DNA of 64,000 bases from assembly GCA_049999725.1 (NCBI GenBank), contig JBNGIS010006491.1, forward strand, positions 1-64,000, given 5' to 3'. The notes beneath the pieces were generated by a model. That model ran no database searches. It had not been told where the DNA came from and saw nothing but the letters and a program-made list of their open reading frames with translations. Both the position numbers and the translations under genes were made by a program. Below, piece after piece: positions 13,601-25,290 of the stretch; position 1 is the first letter of the stretch; each line of letters begins with the position of its first letter. This DNA is from Haplomitrium mnioides (taxonomy: Eukaryota > Marchantiophyta > Haplomitriopsida > Calobryales).

Positions 13601-16100
13601 AAACAGACCAAACACACCAAGGAATGACCTGAGTTAGGTCCGCCTCTAAGAAACAAACCTGCCTTAAACCAACCAAACGAACCAAGGAATACCCTGAATT
13701 AGGTCCGCCTCTAGTAGCCAGAACTGCCTCTATTGTCAAGTTCTATTGTCTAACTCGAGTACCGATACCCTATTGTCTAGTTCTATTATCTAACTCGAGT
13801 GCCGATGTTGAGAGGAAACAGACCAAACGGACCAAGGAATGCCCTGAGTTAGGTCCGCCTCTAGGAAACAGACAAAACAGACCAAGGAATGCTCTAAGTT
13901 AGGTCCGCCTGTCAGAAATGGACGTGCCTCTATTGTCTTGTTCTATTATCTAACTATCCAATTATTTAGTTCTATTATCTAACTCGAGTGGCGATACAGA
14001 AAGGAAATGGAGCAAACAGACCACAGAATGCTCTGAGTTAGGTCCACCTCTATGAAACAGACATGCCTCTGATGTCTAGTTTTATTATCTAACTCGAGTA
14101 CTGATACCCTATTGTCTAGTTCTATTATCTAACTCGAGTACCAATACTGAAATGAAACAGACCAAACGGACCAAGGAATGCCCTGAGTCAAGTCTGCCTC
14201 TAGGAAACGGACCTGCTAGAAACGGACCAAACGGACCAAGGAATGCCTTGAGTTAGGTCCGCTTCTAGGAAACGGACCTACCTCTATTGTCTAGTTATAT
14301 TATCTAACTCGAGTACCGGTACCCTATTGTCTAGTTAAATTATCTAACTCGAGTAGCAATACTGAGAGGAAACGGACCAAACGGACCAAGGAATGCCCTG
14401 AGTTAGGTCTGCCTTTAGGAAACAGACCTGCCTGAAATAGACCAAATGGACTAAGGAATGCTCTGAGTTAGGTCCGCCTCTAGGAAACGGACATGTGTCT
14501 ATTGTCTAGTTCTATTATCTAACTCGAATACCGATACATTATTGTCTAGTTCTATTATCTAACTCAAGTAGAGATATTGAGAGGAAACAGACCAAACGAA
14601 TCAAGGAATGCCATGAGTTTGGTCCACCTCAAGGAAATGGATATGCCTCTATTGTCTAGTTCTATTATCTAACTCAAGTATTGATACCCTATTGTCTAGT
14701 TCTAATATGTAACTCGAGTACCAATACTGAGAGGAAACGGACCAAACAGACTAAGAAATGCCTTGAGGTAGGTCCGCCTTTAAGAAACAAACCTGCCTGA
14801 AACGGACCAAACAGACCAAGGAATACCTTGAGTTAGGTCTGCCTCCAGGAAAAAGACCTACCTCTATTGTCTAGTTCCATTCTCTAACTCGAGTACCGAT
14901 ACCCTATTGTCTAGTTCTATTATCTAACTCAAGTACCGATACTGAGAGGAAACAGACCAAGGAATGCCCTGAGTTAGGTCCGCCTCTGGGAAACGGACTG
15001 AGAGAGAATGAACAAAACAGACCAAGGAATGCTCTGAGTTAGGTCTCCCTCTAGGAAACGAACGTGCCTCTATTGTCTAGTTCTATTATCTAACTATCCT
15101 GTTGTCTAGTTCCATTATCTAACTCGAGTACCGATACTCAGAGAAAACGAACCAAACGGACTAAGGAATCCCCTGAGTTAGGTCCGTCTCTAGGAAACGG
15201 ACCTGCCTCTATTGTTTAGTTTTATTATCTAATTCGAGTACCGACACCCTATTGTCTAGTTCTATTATCTAACTTAAACACCAATGTTGAGAGGAAACGG
15301 ACCAAACGGACCAAGGAATACTGTGAGTGAGCTACGCCTCTAGGAAACGGACCTGGTTGAAACGGACCAAACAAACCAAGGACTGCCCTGAGTTAAGTCT
15401 GCCTCTAAAAAATAGACCTGTTTCTATTGTCTAGTTCTATTATCTAACCGTGCTATTGTCTAGTTCAATTATCTAACTTGGGTACCGATACTAAGAGGAA
15501 ACGAACCAAATAGACCAAGGAATGCCGTGAGTTAGGTCCGCCTCTAGGAAACATACCTGCCTGAAATGGACCAAACGGACCAAGGAATACCATGAGTTAG
15601 GTCCGCCTCTAGGAAACGGACCTGCCTATATTGTCTAGTTCCATTATCTAACTTGAGTACCAAAACCCTAATTTCTAATTCTATTATGTAACTTGAGTAC
15701 TGATACTGAGAGGAAACGAACCAAACGGACCAAAGAATTCCCTGAGTTAGGTCTGCCTCTAGGAAAGGGACTAAGAGGAAACTGACCAAACAGACCAAGG
15801 AATGCCTTGAGTTAGGTCCGCCTCTAGGAAACGAACATGCCTCCATTGTCTAGTTCTATTATCTAACTATCCTATTGTCTAGTTCTATTATCTAACTCGA
15901 GTACTGATACTGAGAGGAAACGGACCAAACGGACCAATGAATGCCATGAGTTAGGTCCGCTTCTAGGAAATGGACCTGCCTCTATTGTCTAGTTATATTA
16001 TCTAACTTGAGTACCGATACCCTACTGTCTAGTTAAATTATCTAACTCGAGTACGAATACTGAGAGGAAACAAACCAAACGGACCAAGGAATGCCCAAAG
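4700..16100 (+). repeat. Higher-order repeat, two ~6.4-6.5 kb copies
   Basis: Rare variant monomers recur in the same order about 6.4 kb apart. TAGCGATGGTGAGAGG is at 4865 and 11250. CTGAAGTACCAACGCCATAT is at 5231 and its equivalent at 11633. AGGAATACCCTGAATTA is at 7341 and 13685. CAAGGACTGC is at 8841 and 15377. GTACGAATACTGAG is at 9515 and 16051. The offsets drift from 6.34 to 6.54 kb because of small indels. This indicates that a segment of about 5 kb or more was duplicated as a unit. The copies have since diverged at many positions. Limits are approximate and were judged by eye. Confidence 0.75.
6674..6683. other. Assembly gap (10 N)
   Basis: Ten N inside satellite block II; the left side stops at AAACGAACCT and the right resumes in the middle of a 40-bp module. 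Length is probably a placeholder. Confidence 0.99.
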
Positions 16101-19100
16101 TTAGGTCCGCCTCTAGGAAAAAGACCTGCTTGAAATGGACCAAATGGACCAAGAAATGCCCTGAGTTAGGTCCGCCTCTAGGGAACAGACTTTTGTCTAT
16201 TGTCTAGTTCTATTATCTAACTCCAGTACCGAGATTGAGAGGAAACAGACCAAACGGACCAAGGAATTCTCTGAGTTTGGTCCGCCTCTAGGAAACATAC
16301 ATGCCTCTATTGTCTAGTTCTATTATCTAACTCGAGTATCGATACCCTATTGTCTAGTTCTATTATCTAACTTGAGTACCGATACTAAAAGAAAACGGAC
16401 CAAACAGACCAAGAAATGCCGTGAGTTAGGTCCGCCTCTAAGAAATAGACTTGCTTGAAACAGACCAAACGGACCAAGGAATACCCTGAGTTAGGTCCGC
16501 CTCTAGGAAACGGACCTGCCTCTATTGTCCAGTTCAATTCTCTAAATCGAGTACCAATACCCTATTGTCTAGTTCTATTATCTAACTCAAGTACCGATAC
16601 TGAGAGGAAACAGACCAATTTGACCAAGGAATGCCTTGAGTTAGGTCCGCCTCTAGGAAACGGACTGAGAGGGAATGAACAAAACGGACCAAGGAATTCC
16701 GTGAATTAGATTCGCCTCTAGAATATGAACGTGCCTCTATTGTCTAGTTCTATTATCTAACTATCCTATTGTGTAGTTCCATTATCTAACTCGAGTACCG
16801 ATACCGAGAGGAAACGGACCAAACGGACTAAAGAATGCCCTGAGTTAGGTCCGCCTCTAGGAAACGGACCTGCCTCTATTGTCTAGTTCTATTATCTAAC
16901 TCGAGTACCGATACCCTATAGTCTAGTTCTATTATCTAACTCGAACACTGATACTGAAAGGAAACAGACCAAACGGACCAAGGAATACTATGAGTTAGCT
17001 ATGCCTCTAGGAAACGGACCTAGTTGAAACGGACCAAACAAACCAAGGACTTCCCTGAGTTTAGTCCGCCTCTAGGAAACAGACATGTCTCTATTGTCTA
17101 GTTCTATTATCTAACCATCTTATTTTCTAGTTCTATTATCTAACTCGAGTACCGATACTGAGAGGAAACGGACCAAACAGACCAAGGAATGCCCTGAGTT
17201 AGGTCCGCCTCTAGAAAATGGACCTGCCTCTATTGTCTAGTTCTATTATGTAACTCGAGCACTGATACTCTATTGTCTAGTTCTATTATCCAACTCAAGT
17301 ACCGATACTGAGAGGAAACGGACCAAATGGACCAAGGAATGCCCTCAGTTAGGCCCGCCTCTAGGAAACAGACTGAGAGGAAACAGACCAAACAGACCAA
17401 GGAATGCCCTAAGTTTGGTCTGACTCTAAGAAACACACCTACCTCTATTGTCTAGTTCTATTATCAAACTCGAGTACCAATACCCTATTGTCTAGTTCTA
17501 TTATCGTATTCGAGTACCGATACTGAGACGAAACGGACCAAACGAACCAAGGAATCCCATGAGTTAGGTCCGCCTCTAGGAAATGGACCTGCCTCTACTG
17601 TCTAGTTATATTATCTAGCTCGAGTATTGATACCCTATTGTCTAGTTCTATTATTTAACTCGAGTACCGATACTGAGAGGAAACATACCAAACTGACCAA
17701 GGAATTCCTTGAGTTAGGTCCGCCTGTAGGAAAGAGACCTGCCTGTATTGTCTAGCTCTATTATCTTAGTCGAGTACCAAATTTGAGAGGAAACATACCA
17801 AACGGACCAAGAAATGCTGTGAGTTAGGTCCGCCTCTAGGAAATAAACTGAAAGGAAACGAACCAAATAGACTAAGGAATGCCCTGAGATATGTCCGCCT
17901 CTAGGAAACGGACCTGCCTATATTGTCCAGTTCTATTATCTAACTATTGTCTAGATCTATTATCTAATTTGAGTACTGGTACCCTATTGTCTAGCTCTAT
18001 TATCTAACTCGAGTATCGATACTGAGACGAAACGAACCAAACAGACCAAGGAATGCCCTCAATTAGGTCCTACTCTAGGAAACGGACCTGCCTCTATTGT
18101 CTAGTTCTATTATCTAACTCAAGTATCGACACTGAGAGGAAACCGACCATACGGACTAAGGAATTCCCTGAGTTAGGTCTGCCTCCAGAAAACGGGCCTG
18201 CCTCTATTGTCTAGTTCTATTATCTAACGCGAGTACCGACACCCTATTGTCTAGTTCTATTATCTAACTCGAGCACCAATACTGAGAGGAAACGGACCAA
18301 ACAAACCAACGAATGCCCTGAGTTAGCTCCGCGTCTAGGAAACAGACTTGCCTGAAAAAGACCAAACAAACCAAAGAATGCCCTGAGTTTGGTCCGCTCT
18401 AGGAAACGGACATGCTTCTATTGTCTAGTTCTATTATCTAACTCGAGAATCGATACCCTATAGTCTACTTCTATTATCTAACTTGAGTACCGATACTGAG
18501 AGGAAACAAACCAAACGGACCAAGGAATGCCTTGAGATAGGTCCGCCTCTAGGACACAGACCTGCCTCTATTGTCTAGTTCTATTATCTAACTATTGTGT
18601 AGTTCTATTATCTAACTCGAGTAACGGTACCATATTGTATAGTTCTATTATCTAACTTGAGTACCGATACTGATAGGAAACGGACCAAACGGACCAAGGA
18701 ATGCCCTGAGTTAGGTCCGCCTCTAGGAAACAGACATGCCTCTATTGTCTAGTTCTATTATCTACCTCGAATACCGATGCCCTATTATGTAGTTGTATCA
18801 TCTAACTCCAGTACCGATACTGAGAGGAAACAGACCAAACGGACCAAGGAATGCCCTGAGCTAGGTGCGGCTCTAGGAAACGGACCTCTCTGAAACGGAC
18901 CAAACAGACCAAGGAATGCTCTGAGTTAGGTCCGCCTCTAGGAAATAGACCTGCCTTTATTGTCTAGTTCTATTATCTAACTCGAGTACCAATACCCTAT
19001 TGTCTAGTTCTATTATCTAACTCAAGTACCGATACTGAGAGGAAACGAAGCAAATGAACGAAGGAATGCCCTGAGTTAGGTCCGCCTCTAGGAAACGGAC

Positions 19101-20390
19101 CTGCCTGAAACAGAACAAACAGACCAAAGAATACCCTGAGTTAGGTCCACCTCTAGGAAATGGACCTACTCGTATTGTCTAGTTCTATTATCTAACTCGA
19201 GTACCGATACCCTATTGTCTAGTTCTATTATCTAACACGAGTACCGATACTGAGAGGAAACGGACCAAACGGACTAAGGAATGCCCTTAGTAAGGTCCGT
19301 CTCGAGGAAACAAACCTGCTTGAAATGGACCAAGGAATGCCCTGAGTTAGGTCCGCCTCTAGGAAACAAACCTGCCTATATTATCTAGTTCTATTATCTA
19401 ACTCGAGTACCAATACCCTATTGTCTAGTTCTATTATCTAACTCGAGTACCGATACTGAGAGGAAACGGACCAAACAGACCAAGGAATCCCTTGAGTAAG
19501 GTCCGCCTCTAGGAAACAAATTGAGAGGAAACGGACCAAACGGACCAAGGAATGCCCTGAGTTAGGTCCGCCTCTAGGAAACGGACCTACCTCTATTGTC
19601 TAGTTCTATTATCTAACTCGAGTACCGAGACCTTGTTGTCTAGTTATATTATCTAACTCGAGTATCGATACTGAGAGGAAACGGAACAAACGGACCAAGG
19701 AATGCCCTGAGTTAGGTCCGCCTCTAGGAAATGGACTAAGAGGAAACAGACCAAACAAACCAACGAATGCTGTGAGTTAGGTCGGCCTCTAGGAAACGGA
19801 CCAAACGGACCAAGGAATGCGTTGAGTTAGGTCCGCCTCTAGGAAACAGACCTGCCTCTATTGTCTAATTCTATTATCTAACTATCCTCTTGTCTAGTTC
19901 TCTTATCTAACTCGAGTACTGATACAGAGAGGAAACAGACCAAATAGACCAAGGAACGTCGTGAGATAGCTCCGCCTCTAGGAAACGGACCTGCCTGAAA
20001 CGGACTAAAGAATGTCGTGAGCTAGGTCCGCCTCTAGGAAACGAACCTGCCACTATTGTCTAGTTCTATTATCGTACTCGAGTATCGATACTCTATTGTC
20101 TAGTTCTATTATCTAACTCGAGTACCGATATTAAGAGGAAACACACCAAATGGACCAAGAAATGCCCTGAGTTAGGTCTGCCTCTAAGAAACGGGCCTAC
20201 CTGAAATGGACCAAACGGACCAAGGAATGTTCTGAGTTAGGTTTGCTTCTAAGAAATGTACCTACCTCTATTGTCTAGTTCTATTATCTAGCTCGAGTAC
20301 GGAGACCCTATTGTCTAGTTCTATTATCTAACTTGAGTACCGATACTGAGAGAAAACGAACCAAACAGACCAAGGAATACCCTCAGTTAG

Positions 20391-20520
20391 GTCCGTCTTT
20401 AGGAAACGGACTGAGAGGAAATGGGCCAAACAGACTAAGGAATGCCTTGAGTTTGGTCCGTCTTTAGGAAACGGACTGAGAGGAAATGGGCCAAACAGAC
20501 TAAGGAATGCCTTGAGTTTG
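20391..20520 (+). repeat. Exact 65-bp tandem duplication within the satellite
   Basis: Two identical adjacent 65-bp copies, 20391-20455 and 20456-20520, both starting GTCCGTCTTTAGGAAACGG and both carrying the unusual AAATGGGCC variant. Neighbouring units differ at many positions, so perfect identity here points to a recent slippage or exchange event. Confidence 0.9.
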
Positions 20521-22056
20521 GTCCGTCTCTAGGAAACGCACCTACCTCTATTTTCTAGTTCTATTATCTAACTCGAGTACCGATGCCCTATTGTCTAGTT
20601 ATGTTGTCTTACTTGAGTACCAATATTGAGAGAAACTAGACCAAACAGACCAAGGAATCCCTTGAATAAGGTCCGTCTCTTTCGAATGGACTGAGAGGAA
20701 ATGCACCAAACGGACCAAGAAATGCTCTGATATAGGTCCGGCTTTAGGAAATAGACCAAACGGACCAAGGAATGCCCTGAGTTACGTCCGCCTCAAGCAA
20801 ATGGACCTACCTCTATTGTCTAAATCTATTATCTAACTCAAGCACCAATGCTGAGAGGAAACAGACCAGACGGATCAAGGAATGCCCCGAGTTAGCTTCG
20901 CCTCTAGGAAACAAACTTGCCTGAAATGGACCAAACGGACTAAGGAATTCCCTTAGTTAGGTCTGCCTCTAGCAGACGGAACTGCCTCTATTGTCTAGTT
21001 CTATTATCTAACTCGAACACCGATACTCTATTGTCTAGTTCCATTATCTAAATTGAGTACCGATACTGAGAGGAAACGGACCAAACAGACCAAGGAATGC
21101 CCTGAGTTAGGTCCGTTTGTAAAAAAGAACCTTCATGAAACAGACCAAACATACCAAGGAATGCCCTGAGTTAGGTCTGCCACGAGGAAATGGACATGCC
21201 TCTCTTGTCTAGTTCTATTATCTAACTCGAGTACCAATACCCTATTGTCTAGTTCTATTATCATATTCGAGTACCGATACTGAGAGGAAACAGACCAAAC
21301 AAACCAAGGAATCCCCTGAGTTAGGTCCGCCTCTAGGAAACAGACCTGCCTGAAATGGACCAAACGGACCAAGGAATACTATGAGTTAGGTCTACCTCTA
21401 GGAAACAGACTTGCCCTTATTGTCTAGCTCTGTTATCTAACTCGAGTATCGATACCCTATTGTCTAGTTCTATTATCTAACTCGAGTACCAATACTGAGA
21501 GGAAACAGACCAAATGGACCAAGGAATGCCGTGAGTTAGGTCCATCTCTAGGAAACAGACCTGCTTGAAACAGACCAAACGGACCAAGGAATGCCGTGAG
21601 TTTGGTCCGCCTCTAGGAAACGCACGTGCCTCTATTGTCTAGTTCTATTATCTAACTCGAGTACCGATACCTTATTGTCTAGTTCTATTATCTACCTCGA
21701 GTACCGATACTGAGATGAAACAGACCAAACGGACCAAAGAATCCCATGAGTAAGGTCCGCCTCTAGGAAACGGATTGAGAGGAAACAGACCAAATAGACC
21801 AAGGAATTCCCTAAGTTAGATACGCCTCTAGGAAACAGACCTGCCTTTGTTGTCTAGTTTATGATCTAACTCGAGTACCGATACCCTATTGTCTAGTAAT
21901 ATTATCTAACTCCACTACCTATACAGAGAGGAAACGGAACAAACAGACCAAGGAATGCCCTGAGTTAGGTCCGCCTCAAGGAAACAGACTAAGAGGAAAT
22001 GGGCCAAATAGACCAAGGAATGCCATGAGTTTGGTCTGCCTCTAGGAAACGCACCT

Positions 22057-22066
22057 NNNNNNNNNN
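22057..22066. other. Assembly gap (10 N)
   Basis: Ten N inside satellite block II between AAACGCACCT and CTCTATTGTC, consistent with normal satellite on either side and an unresolved number of units. Confidence 0.99.
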
Positions 22067-24122
22067 CTCTATTGTCTAGTTCTATTATCTAACTCGAGTA
22101 CCGATACCCTATTTTCTAGTTCTATTATCTACCTCGAGTACCAATACTGAAATGAAACAGACCAAACGAACTAAGGAATCCCATGAGTTAGGTCCGCCTC
22201 TAGGAAACAGACTGAGAGGAAACAGACCAAATAGACCAACGAATTCCCTAAGTTAGATACGCCTCTAGGAAACAGACCTGCCTCTATTGTCTAGTTTATT
22301 ATCTAACTCGAGTACTGATACCCTATTGTCTAGTAATATTATCTAACTCCACTACCTATACTGAGAGGAAATGGAACAAACGGACCAAGGAATGCTCTGA
22401 GTTTGGTGTGCCTCTAGTAAACGCACCTACCTCTATTGTCTAGTTCTATTATCTAACTCGAGTACCGATACCCTATTGTCTAGTTATGTTTTCTTACTCA
22501 AGTACCAATACTGAGAGGAAATAGACCAAACGGACCAAGGAATCCCTTGAGTTAGGTCCGCCTCTTTGAAATGGACTGAGAGGAAACGGACCAAACGGAC
22601 CAAGGAATCCCCTGAGTTAGGTCCGGCTTAAGGAAACAGACCAAATTGACCAAAGAATGCCCTGAGTTTGGTCCGCCTCTAGGAAAGCACGTGCCTCTAT
22701 TGTCTAGTTCTATTATCTAACTCGAGTACCGATACCCTATTGTCTAGTTATGTTATCTTATTCGAGTACCAACACTGAGAGGAAACGGACCAAACGGACC
22801 AAGGAATGCCTTGAGTTAGGTCCGACTCTAGGAAATAGACTGAGAAGAAACAGACCAAATAGACCAACGAATCCCTTGAGTTAGGTCCGTCTCTAGGAAA
22901 CGGAACTACCTCTATTGTCTAGTTCTATTATCTAGCTGGAGTACCGATACTATATTGTCTAGTTCTATTATCTAACTCAAGTACCCATACTGAGAGGAAA
23001 CAGACCAAGTGGACCAAGGAATGCCTTGAGTTAGATCCGCCTCTAGGAAACAGACCTGCTTGAATCGGACCAAATGGATCAAGGAATGCCCTGAGTTAGG
23101 TCCGCCTCTAGGAAATGGACCTGCCTCTATTGTCTAGCTATATTATCTAACTCTGGTAAAGATACCCTATTGTCTTGTTATATTTTTTAGCTCGAGTACC
23201 GATACTGAGAGGAAACGAACCAAACGGACCAAGGAATTCTATGACTTAGGTCCGCCTCTAGGAAACAGACTGAGAGGAAACGGACCAAGGAATGCCTTGA
23301 GTTAGGTCCGCCTCTAAGAAACGGACCTACCTGTCATGCCTAGTTCTATTATCTAACAATCCTATTGTCTAGTTCTATTATCTAACTCGAGTATGGATAC
23401 TGAGAGGAAACAGACCAAACAGACCAATGAATGCCCTGAGTTAGGTCTGCCTCTAGGAAATGGACCTTTCTCTATTGTCTAGTTCTATTATCTAACTCGA
23501 GTACGGATGGTGAGAGGAAACGAACCAAACAGACCAAGGAATGCCATGAGTTAGGTCCGCCTCTAGGAAATGGACATGCCTCTATTGTCTAGTTCTATTA
23601 TCTAACTCGAGTACCGGTACTGAGAGGAAACAGACCAAACGGACCAAGGAATTCCCTGAGTAAGGTTTGCCTCAAGGAAACGGACTTAGAGAAAACAGAA
23701 CAAACAGACCAAGGAATGCCCTGAGTTAGGTCCGACTCTAGGAAACGGACCTCCCTCTATTGTCTAGTTCTATTATCTAACTTGAGTACCGACACTAAGA
23801 GGAAACAGACCACACGGACTAAGGAATTCCTTGAGTTAGGTCCGCCTCAAGGAAACGGACCTGCCTCTATTGTCTAGTTCTATTATCTAACTCGAGTACC
23901 GACATCCTATTGTCTAGTTCTATTATCTAACTCGAGTACCGGTACTGAGAGGAAACGGACCAAACGAACCAAGAAATGCCCTGAGTTAGCTCCGGCTATA
24001 AGAAACGGACCAAACAAACCAAGGAATGCTATGAGTTAGGTTTGCCTCAAGGAAACGGACATGCCTCTATTGTCTAGTTCTGTTATCTCACTCGAGAATC
24101 AATACCCTATTGTCTACTTCTA

Positions 24123-24127
24123 TTATC
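24123..24127 (+). repeat. Target-site duplication (left) of the chromovirus
   Basis: TTATC immediately precedes the 5' LTR and is repeated immediately after the 3' LTR (30252-30256). Removing the element and one copy restores an uninterrupted satellite stretch, CTATTATCTAACTCGAG. This is a standard 5-bp gypsy-type duplication and proves insertion into pre-existing satellite. Confidence 0.95.
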
Positions 24128-24237
24128 TGTAATGGTCACTAACTCTAGTAAGCCATAGCTAAAAATAATGTCAACTATATCTAGAAAGCTATTACTAAGT
24201 TAGAGTAGCAAAAAGAAATTGCTATTATAGAGAGATG

Positions 24238-24378
24238 GACACGTGGCACGATGAGAGAAAGTCAACGAATTAAAGTAAAAGAGGAAGTCTAGATAGACTA
24301 CTTTAGAAGAGGATAAGAACACGTGGCAAGCGGAGAATTAAAGTAAAATGAAGGTTCTAAAGATAAGGACACGTGGCA
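24238..24378 (+). promoter_or_regulatory. Three G-box/ABRE-like elements in U3
   Basis: ACACGTGGC occurs three times in the 5' LTR, near 24239, 24309 and 24369. The CACGTG core with flanking GGC matches the classic plant G-box/ABA-response element bound by bZIP factors. Regular spacing (~60-70 bp) upstream of the TATA box suggests a real enhancer. That the element responds to ABA or stress is inference from the motif only. Confidence 0.6.
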
Positions 24379-24455
24379 GAAGGAGAACAAAAGTAAAGGG
24401 TGGTCCAATTAGAGTGAGAGAGAAAAGAGGGGTCCAATTAGAAGAGGATAGAAAA

Positions 24456-24514
24456 GGAACCAATGGGGTTCCTCCACCTATGTAAGCAAAGTGCTTTCTC
24501 TCAAGTATATAAAG
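24456..24514 (+). promoter_or_regulatory. LTR core promoter: CCAAT dyad and TATA box
   Basis: A GGAACC-CAATG-type segment with the inverted partner GGTTCC spans 24456-24472 and includes ACCAATGG, a CCAAT box. TATATAAAG follows at 24506-24514. Spacing of about 45 bp between the two is typical. Transcription would be expected to start around 24535-24545, defining the U3/R boundary. The same arrangement is conserved in the 3' LTR (TATATAAAG at 30112-30120). Confidence 0.7.
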
Positions 24515-24631
24515 AAGGGAGAGTGCCTTGTTTGGCATCTCTTACCTTCTGGGTTCTTGAAGTTCTTATACGCTTCTCTTATGCTAACTTGTATGTGTTG
24601 TACTTGTGCTAACTTGTGTGTAGTGTTACAA

Positions 24632-24643
24632 TGGTATCAGAGC
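24632..24643 (+). other. Primer binding site, initiator tRNA-Met
   Basis: TGGTATCAGAGC starts one base after the 5' LTR. This is the well-known sequence complementary to the 3' end of plant initiator methionine tRNA, used for minus-strand priming by many Ty1/copia elements and by chromoviruses. It looks intact. Confidence 0.93.
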
Positions 24644-24833
24644 TTGGTCTTCTCTAAAGAGTGTGGATTACCCCTCTTTGGAGAAGTACTTAAGGCCTTT
24701 TTGAGTAGTGGAATCTCCACTTTGCATTGACTCTATTAGAGTTAAACTATCAAGTTTTCATGAATAAAGGATAGTGGATATCCCATCTTTTGTACATGAA
24801 GATAAGAAGTTTGACTTGATGCTATGGTAGCCA

Positions 24834-25049
24834 ATGGATAGAGGAGCATTCGTACCTCATAGAATTCCTCTATTAAATCCTTTTAACATTCGTATGTTCA
24901 ATATTGACAAACATTTCTTTCGTCAATTTCTAGTGTATAACTTTGGTGATGACTTTATGGCTTTTGTGATGGAATCAAGAGAACCTGTCATCTTACCTGT
25001 GGTAAACTATGGTGTTACATGGGAGTTTTTTATTTATATTTTGTGGTAG
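24834..25049 (+). CDS. Leader ORF 1, uncharacterised (71 codons)
   Basis: ATG-initiated open frame of 71 codons in the region between primer site and gag. I do not recognise the product. The middle reads FLVYNFGDDF, then residues leading to PVILPVVNYG, and it ends in a hydrophobic aromatic stretch. The following ORF (25019-25258, different frame, overlapping by 31 bases) has a related core: FLVRKFGERF, then PFILPILHNW. Shared residues are FLV, FG, F, V, S, P and ILP at the same spacing. This suggests a tandem, diverged duplication of a ~50-residue segment. Whether it is translated is unknown. It is not part of canonical gag, and it could be a captured fragment or the remnant of an upstream ORF. 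Confidence 0.35.
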   Translation: MDRGAFVPHRIPLLNPFNIRMFNIDKHFFRQFLVYNFGDDFMAFVMESREPVILPVVNYGVTWEFFIYILW

Positions 25050-25258
25050 AGAGAAAAATGGATTTGAACCAAGCTCCTCTAGAAGAGTTCAACTCCAAAT
25101 GTCATATTTCTATTAGAATAACGTCTAAGCAAACACAACGTGATTTTCTTGTTCGTAAGTTTGGAGAGAGGTTCTGTAATGTTGTGTTGGCATCCCCTAA
25201 ACCTTTTATTTTACCTATTCTTCACAATTGGAATGTGTATATATTTGTGTTTGTATAA
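25019..25258 (+). CDS. Leader ORF 2, uncharacterised (79 codons)
   Basis: Second small frame in the leader, ending 32 bases before gag. Its start overlaps the end of leader ORF 1 in another frame. A second in-frame ATG (MDLNQAPLEEF) at about 25058 may be the more natural start, giving about 66 residues. The core FLVRKFGERF and PFILPILHNW parallels leader ORF 1. The tail VYIFVFV is hydrophobic. No family is recognised. Coding status is uncertain, but the protein-level likeness of two neighbouring ORFs argues against pure chance. Confidence 0.35.
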   Translation: MGVFYLYFVVERKMDLNQAPLEEFNSKCHISIRITSKQTQRDFLVRKFGERFCNVVLASPKPFILPILHNWNVYIFVFV

Positions 25259-25290
25259 GTTTTAGAAGGTTAAAACTCTGACAGAACAAC

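Larger units (their letters stand above)
3981..24127 (+). repeat. Satellite block II: ~150/215-bp composite units
   Basis: The same satellite family in an expanded form. A typical unit is 150 bp, measured for example between 16804 and 16954. It consists of a ~70-bp module followed by two ~40-bp modules. The 70-bp module holds CTGAGAGGAAACGGACC, AAACGGACC, AAGGAATGCCCTGAG and TTAGGTCCGCCTCTAGG. The 40-bp modules each begin CTATTGTCTAGTTC and end CTCGAGTACCGATA. A longer variant of ~215 bp inserts one more 65-bp module starting CTGAAACGGACC. Relative to the 76-bp monomer, the unit has gained a 9-bp AAACGGACC duplication, a ~19-bp CTCTAGGAAACGGACC-type insert and a duplicated 40-bp half. Orientation is constant throughout. 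Short open frames of 66-100 codons occur on both strands but only reflect the repeat. The block is broken by N runs at 6674 and 22057. Confidence 0.93.
24128..24630 (+). repeat. 5' LTR of the chromovirus
   Basis: 503 bp, starting TGTAA and ending TTACA (perfect 5-bp inverted ends). It matches 29685-30251 along its length. Differences from the 3' copy include the first eight bases (TGTAATGG against TGCAACAA). A ~49-bp U3 segment is present once here and twice in the 3' copy. It contains three ACACGTGGC boxes, a CCAAT element inside a GGAACC/GGTTCC dyad, and a TATA box. Confidence 0.95.

Noticed and set aside
24338-24538. Minus-strand ORF in the LTR (and its twin at 29914-30144)
   Set aside because: Present because the LTR is duplicated; it runs antisense across U3 and the TATA box, with no recognisable domain.
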